Below, piece by piece: positions 42,304-44,813 of a stretch of 44,813 nucleotides of DNA (positions are counted from its first letter, which is position 1; each line of letters begins with the position of its first letter). The notes under the pieces were generated by a model that did no database searches, was not told where the DNA came from, and worked only from the letters and a program-made list of their open reading frames with translations. The position numbers and the translations under genes are program-made. The DNA comes from Rikenellaceae bacterium (GTDB lineage Bacteria; Bacteroidota; Bacteroidia; Bacteroidales; Rikenellaceae): contig JAIRQC010000008.1 of NCBI GenBank assembly GCA_031256675.1, positions 1 through 44,813 on the forward strand. The letters are read 5' to 3'.

Positions 42304-42985
42304 ACATAAATTCTTCCTGCTAAGGATACTCAAAGATATATATTCCGACATCGAGCTGGCCAACTGTCTTGGGTTCAAAGGCGGCACGGCGCTGATGTTC
42401 TTTTACGACCTGCCTCGTTTTTCGGTCGATCTGGACTTCAACCTGCTCGATCCGGCCAGAGAGAAAGCAGTTTACGATAAAGTCCGCAAGATACTGCTCG
42501 GTTACGGAAAGATTTTCGACGAGGCGATCAAATTCTACGGCCCAATCATCGTGCTCGACTACGGCCTCGGCGAGCGTAAGTTGAAGGTCGAGATTTCCAA
42601 TCGACAGTGGGACAACCGTTACGAAATAAAAAACCTGCTGGGTATCGACATGAAAGTTATGGTCGCTCCCGACATGTTCGCTCACAAACTCTGCGCCCTC
42701 CTAGATCGGAGCGAAGTGACCAACCGCGACATATTCGACAGTTGGTTTTTCATGTACAGACAAACGCCTGTCAACAGATCGATCGTCGAAACACGTATGG
42801 AGATGCCGCTCGCCGACTATATGCAGAAATGTATCGACCGGTTGAACGATATGAACGACAGGGGAATGCTCAATGGTTTAGGCGAACTGACGGACGATGA
42901 AATGAAAAAATTCGTCCGGACGAAACTACGCGCCGAAACCATTTCATTGCTGAAATTCTACAAGGAATATCCGATCCTCACATGA
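42287..42985 (+). CDS. AbiEii/AbiGii-type nucleotidyltransferase toxin
   Basis: 232 residues. The nucleotidyltransferase signature is complete: GFKGGTALMFF (G32-G33-T34) followed by FSVDLDFNL with the metal-binding pair D48 and D50. The KVEISNR and MVAPDMFAHKLCALLDRSEV, RDIFDSWFF segments are typical of the family. AbiEii-type enzymes add nucleotides to targets (tRNA 3' ends in studied MenT/AbiEii cases) and arrest growth, for instance in phage infection. The start lies within the AbiEi gene. Confidence 0.92.
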   Translation: MIDVNKHKFFLLRILKDIYSDIELANCLGFKGGTALMFFYDLPRFSVDLDFNLLDPAREKAVYDKVRKILLGYGKIFDEAIKFYGPIIVLDYGLGERKLKVEISNRQWDNRYEIKNLLGIDMKVMVAPDMFAHKLCALLDRSEVTNRDIFDSWFFMYRQTPVNRSIVETRMEMPLADYMQKCIDRLNDMNDRGMLNGLGELTDDEMKKFVRTKLRAETISLLKFYKEYPILT

Positions 42986-43023
42986 GAGGTCATCGAAACG
43001 CCAAACCTAAATCGACATATATG

Positions 43024-43137
43024 GTGATTATGCAAGCATATATCTAACTTTTGCCGAAAAAAAGCAATAGAATCACCACATATAGTGATTTAGCATTGTC
43101 GAATCGAAAAATCGAACTATCTTTGCACAAAAATCAC
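43024..43137 (+). promoter_or_regulatory. hipB promoter with repeated operator-like half-sites
   Basis: TATCTTTG (43118-43125) with ATTG (43095-43098) 19 bases upstream forms the promoter. Half-sites GTGATT or its complement AATCAC occur at 43024-43029, 43071-43076, 43085-43090 and 43132-43137. The middle two make the near-palindrome AATCACCACATATAGTGATT (43071-43090). They flank the promoter, as expected for an autorepressing HipB-type antitoxin. Confidence 0.6.
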
Positions 43138-43142
43138 TGCTT

Positions 43143-43358
43143 ATGGAGATTTGCAGTTATATCGGTAATGCTGTCAGGGGGCGACGCAAATTACTGAAGA
43201 TCGATCAGAAAACGCTGGCAGAACTGGCCGGAGTGGGTGTGAACGTGATCACGAGGATTGAGCGCGGAGAGTCCAACACATCGCTCAAAGTGCTCGTCAA
43301 GGTGCTCGACACGCTCGGCCTCGACATTCGCATAATGACAAAAGGCGGCGAGCGATGA
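43143..43358 (+). CDS. hipB: HipB-like XRE-family antitoxin/repressor
   Basis: 71 residues, nearly all one helix-turn-helix domain (VRGRRKLLKIDQKTLAELAG, VGVNVITRIERGESNTSLKV, LVKVLDTLGLDI). The short size and place before the split kinase genes match HipB of HipBST-type modules. Its stop overlaps the next start by 4 bases (ATGA at 43355-43358). It should bind the half-sites upstream and repress the operon. Confidence 0.9.
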   Translation: MEICSYIGNAVRGRRKLLKIDQKTLAELAGVGVNVITRIERGESNTSLKVLVKVLDTLGLDIRIMTKGGER

Positions 43359-43681
43359 GAGAGGCCGAAATATATGTCAGGGGCGAGCGAGCCGGAATAC
43401 TGTCAAAGAGTGACAATGGCGAATACATGTTCCGATACGACGACGGTTATTTTGCCGATCCGTCGAAACCTGCCGTAAGCCTTACGCTCGGCAAAGTACA
43501 ACAGGAATATCGTTCGCCGATACTTTTCCCATTCTTTTTCAACATGTTGTCCGAAGGCAACAACAGGATCGTGCAGTCGCGCCTGTTGCATATCGACGAG
43601 AACGACCATTTCGAAATTCTTCTGGCTACCGCCCGCATCGACACCATCGGGGCCGTAACCGTAATACCGTTAGATATATGA
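43355..43681 (+). CDS. hipS: HipS-like stand-alone HipA N-terminal subdomain (candidate antitoxin)
   Basis: 108 residues, matching only the first subdomain of HipA (AEIYVRGERAGILSKSDNGE, YMFRYDDGYFADPSKPAVSL, TLGKV, FPFFFNMLSEGNNR). In the E. coli O127 HipBST system a protein of this size and position is the antitoxin that blocks the kinase HipT. Here it overlaps both neighbours by 4 bases, so all three proteins are made in a coupled way. Many annotations call this 'HipA N-terminal domain-containing protein'; a HipS role is my inference. Confidence 0.85.
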   Translation: MREAEIYVRGERAGILSKSDNGEYMFRYDDGYFADPSKPAVSLTLGKVQQEYRSPILFPFFFNMLSEGNNRIVQSRLLHIDENDHFEILLATARIDTIGAVTVIPLDI

Positions 43682-44691
43682 CCACGCTCGACAGATGTCC
43701 CTCGACGCTTGCATCGGGATATGACGGCTATTCGCCGGTAGCCCTGAAACGTCTGTTCGACAAGCAGACAGTCTCGCATATTCTGCCTTACGGGTCGATC
43801 GAGAGCGACAGGGAGGACAATGCGCGTTTCGTCGAGAACCAGAAGCGCATATCGCTCTCCGGCGTGCAGGAAAAATACTCGATGGTCGTTCGCGACGGCA
43901 GGTTGCAACTCAAACGCGACGACGAGCAGGGGACGCATATCCTCAAACCGAAACTCACCCAATTTTCGAATCGCGATTTCAGCGCGGCCAACGAGCATCT
44001 GACCATGCAGATCGCCGCGCAGGTGTTCGGCATTGAAACCGCGGCCAACGCTCTGTGTTTCTTCGGCAACGGCGAGGCGGCCTACATCACCCGACGCTTC
44101 GACATTGCGCCTGACGGGTCGAAATTGCGCAAGGAAGATTTTGCATCGCTGGCCGGCCTGACTTCGGAGAACGGCGGCAAGGAGTATAAATACGACAAGC
44201 TGAGTTACGAGGATATTGCCGCATTGATCCGGCAATACGTTCCGGCATGGCGGGTCGAAATGCTCAAATATTTCAGGTTGACAGTCTTTAACTTCCTGTT
44301 CTGCAACGGCGACGCCCATCTGAAAAACTTTTCCTTGTTGGAAACTTCCGACGGCGATTTCCGCCTCTCTCCGGCATACGACCTGATCAACACGAGACTG
44401 CACGGCGACGACCTTATCTTTGCTCTTGACAAAGGGCTGTTTCGCGAAAAGGGTATGGGAGTGGGGCCGATGGGCCTCGTAACCGGAAACAGTTTTCTCG
44501 AATGGGGCAAGCGTATCGGCCTGCCGGAAAACACGGTGCGAAGAGAACTGGAGCATTTTTGCATCTCATATCCCGAACTGGAGCGGCTCGTCGCCGCCTC
44601 ATTTCTTTCCGACAATCTTAAAGCCGAATACATAAGGATGTACTGCGGAAGAAGAGATTCATTTTTGAAAGCTGGATGGGAAAGACCATAA
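43678..44691 (+). CDS. hipT: HipT-like serine/threonine kinase toxin (HipA C-terminal kinase)
   Basis: 337 residues, lacking the N-terminal subdomain 1 that is encoded by the preceding gene. The Gly-rich loop contains ISLSGVQEK with the serine pair S59-x-S61, matching the autophosphorylated SxS of E. coli HipT (S57/S59 as I recall). The catalytic loop NGDAHLKN has D212, H214, K216 and N217. The metal site PAYDL has D235. HIL-KP carries a likely ATP-binding Lys. All active residues are present, so an active kinase is expected. Known relatives phosphorylate aminoacyl-tRNA synthetases (HipA: GltX; HipT: TrpS); the target here is unknown. Confidence 0.9.
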   Translation: MTTLDRCPSTLASGYDGYSPVALKRLFDKQTVSHILPYGSIESDREDNARFVENQKRISLSGVQEKYSMVVRDGRLQLKRDDEQGTHILKPKLTQFSNRDFSAANEHLTMQIAAQVFGIETAANALCFFGNGEAAYITRRFDIAPDGSKLRKEDFASLAGLTSENGGKEYKYDKLSYEDIAALIRQYVPAWRVEMLKYFRLTVFNFLFCNGDAHLKNFSLLETSDGDFRLSPAYDLINTRLHGDDLIFALDKGLFREKGMGVGPMGLVTGNSFLEWGKRIGLPENTVRRELEHFCISYPELERLVAASFLSDNLKAEYIRMYCGRRDSFLKAGWERP

Positions 44692-44733
44692 CTAATCCTT
44701 TTTCACACGATCAACTGATAATACGTGAAGATT

Positions 44734-44813
44734 ATGAAAAACTTGGACTTTCCCTGCCAGCCGGAGCCGCGTGACGTTCTCGCACTGTTCTACAACGTTA
44801 CATCGAAAGGGGC
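44734..44813 (+). CDS. Start of an unidentified gene after the hipT-like gene (partial)
   Basis: An ATG at 44734, 42 bases after the hipT-like stop, opens a frame of 26 codons to the window edge (MKNLDFPCQPEPRDVLALFY...). The preceding AAGATT is a weak ribosome site. The peptide has no recognised motif. It could be another cargo gene of the element. Confidence 0.5.
   Translation, partial: MKNLDFPCQPEPRDVLALFYNVTSKG

Overview
The window looks like a chromosomal segment of a gut-type Bacteroidota. Alistipes or another Rikenellaceae is a plausible guess from the moderately high GC. The assignment rests on SusC/SusD pairs, an ECF sigma/FecR pair, Bacteroidota promoter elements of the TAnnTTTG type, and a Bacteroidota-type tyrosine recombinase. 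No rRNA, tRNA or CRISPR array was seen.

Layout. (1) 1-9107: a same-strand run of exported glycoside hydrolases: the tail of an unknown gene, an uncharacterised clan-D-like GH with a discoidin-like domain, a GH63/GH37-type hydrolase, a GH95 fucosidase/galactosidase and a GH3 enzyme. It reads as part of a polysaccharide utilisation locus (PUL) for a fucose- or galactose-decorated glycan; its SusC/D genes would lie outside the window. (2) 9108-20329: a scar of mobile DNA. It holds a helicase C-terminal fragment, an HTH regulator without a usable start codon, and one giant minus-strand ORF of 3118 codons. That ORF encodes a phage/conjugative-element 'polyvalent' protein with nuclease-like, ADP-ribosyltransferase-like and two zincin-like domains. 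No phage structural genes are present. The flanks hold short repeats and decayed coding sequence. (3) 20330-22910: nrdD-nrdG, the anaerobic ribonucleotide reductase and its activase, overlapping. (4) 23287-25579: two paralogous outer-membrane beta-barrel genes, each with its own promoter, separated by a 42-43 bp degenerate tandem repeat and a 26-bp hairpin. (5) 25919-39560: a complete PUL: ECF sigma, FecR anti-sigma, SusC, SusD, GH18 protein, two DUF1735-type surface lipoproteins (one LamG-like, one discoidin-like), a terminator, then a DUF1573 lipoprotein translationally coupled to a GH3 enzyme. The GH18 plus DUF1735 set suggests N-glycan or other GlcNAc-containing glycan capture and cleavage. 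(6) 39561-44813: an AT-rich spacer with a 20-bp direct repeat, then a tyrosine recombinase split by an exact 19-bp tandem duplication, an AbiE-type toxin-antitoxin pair, and a three-gene HipB-HipS-HipT-like kinase module with its own promoter and repeated half-sites. This reads as the integrase end of a small integrated element carrying two toxin-antitoxin/defence cassettes.

Most notable: the intact orphan giant polyvalent ORF with an interrupted ART module; the duplication-split integrase, where the duplication both breaks the frame and supplies a new start; and the tripartite hipBST-type operon beside AbiE. Family assignments come from motif recognition by eye and were not searched against any database.
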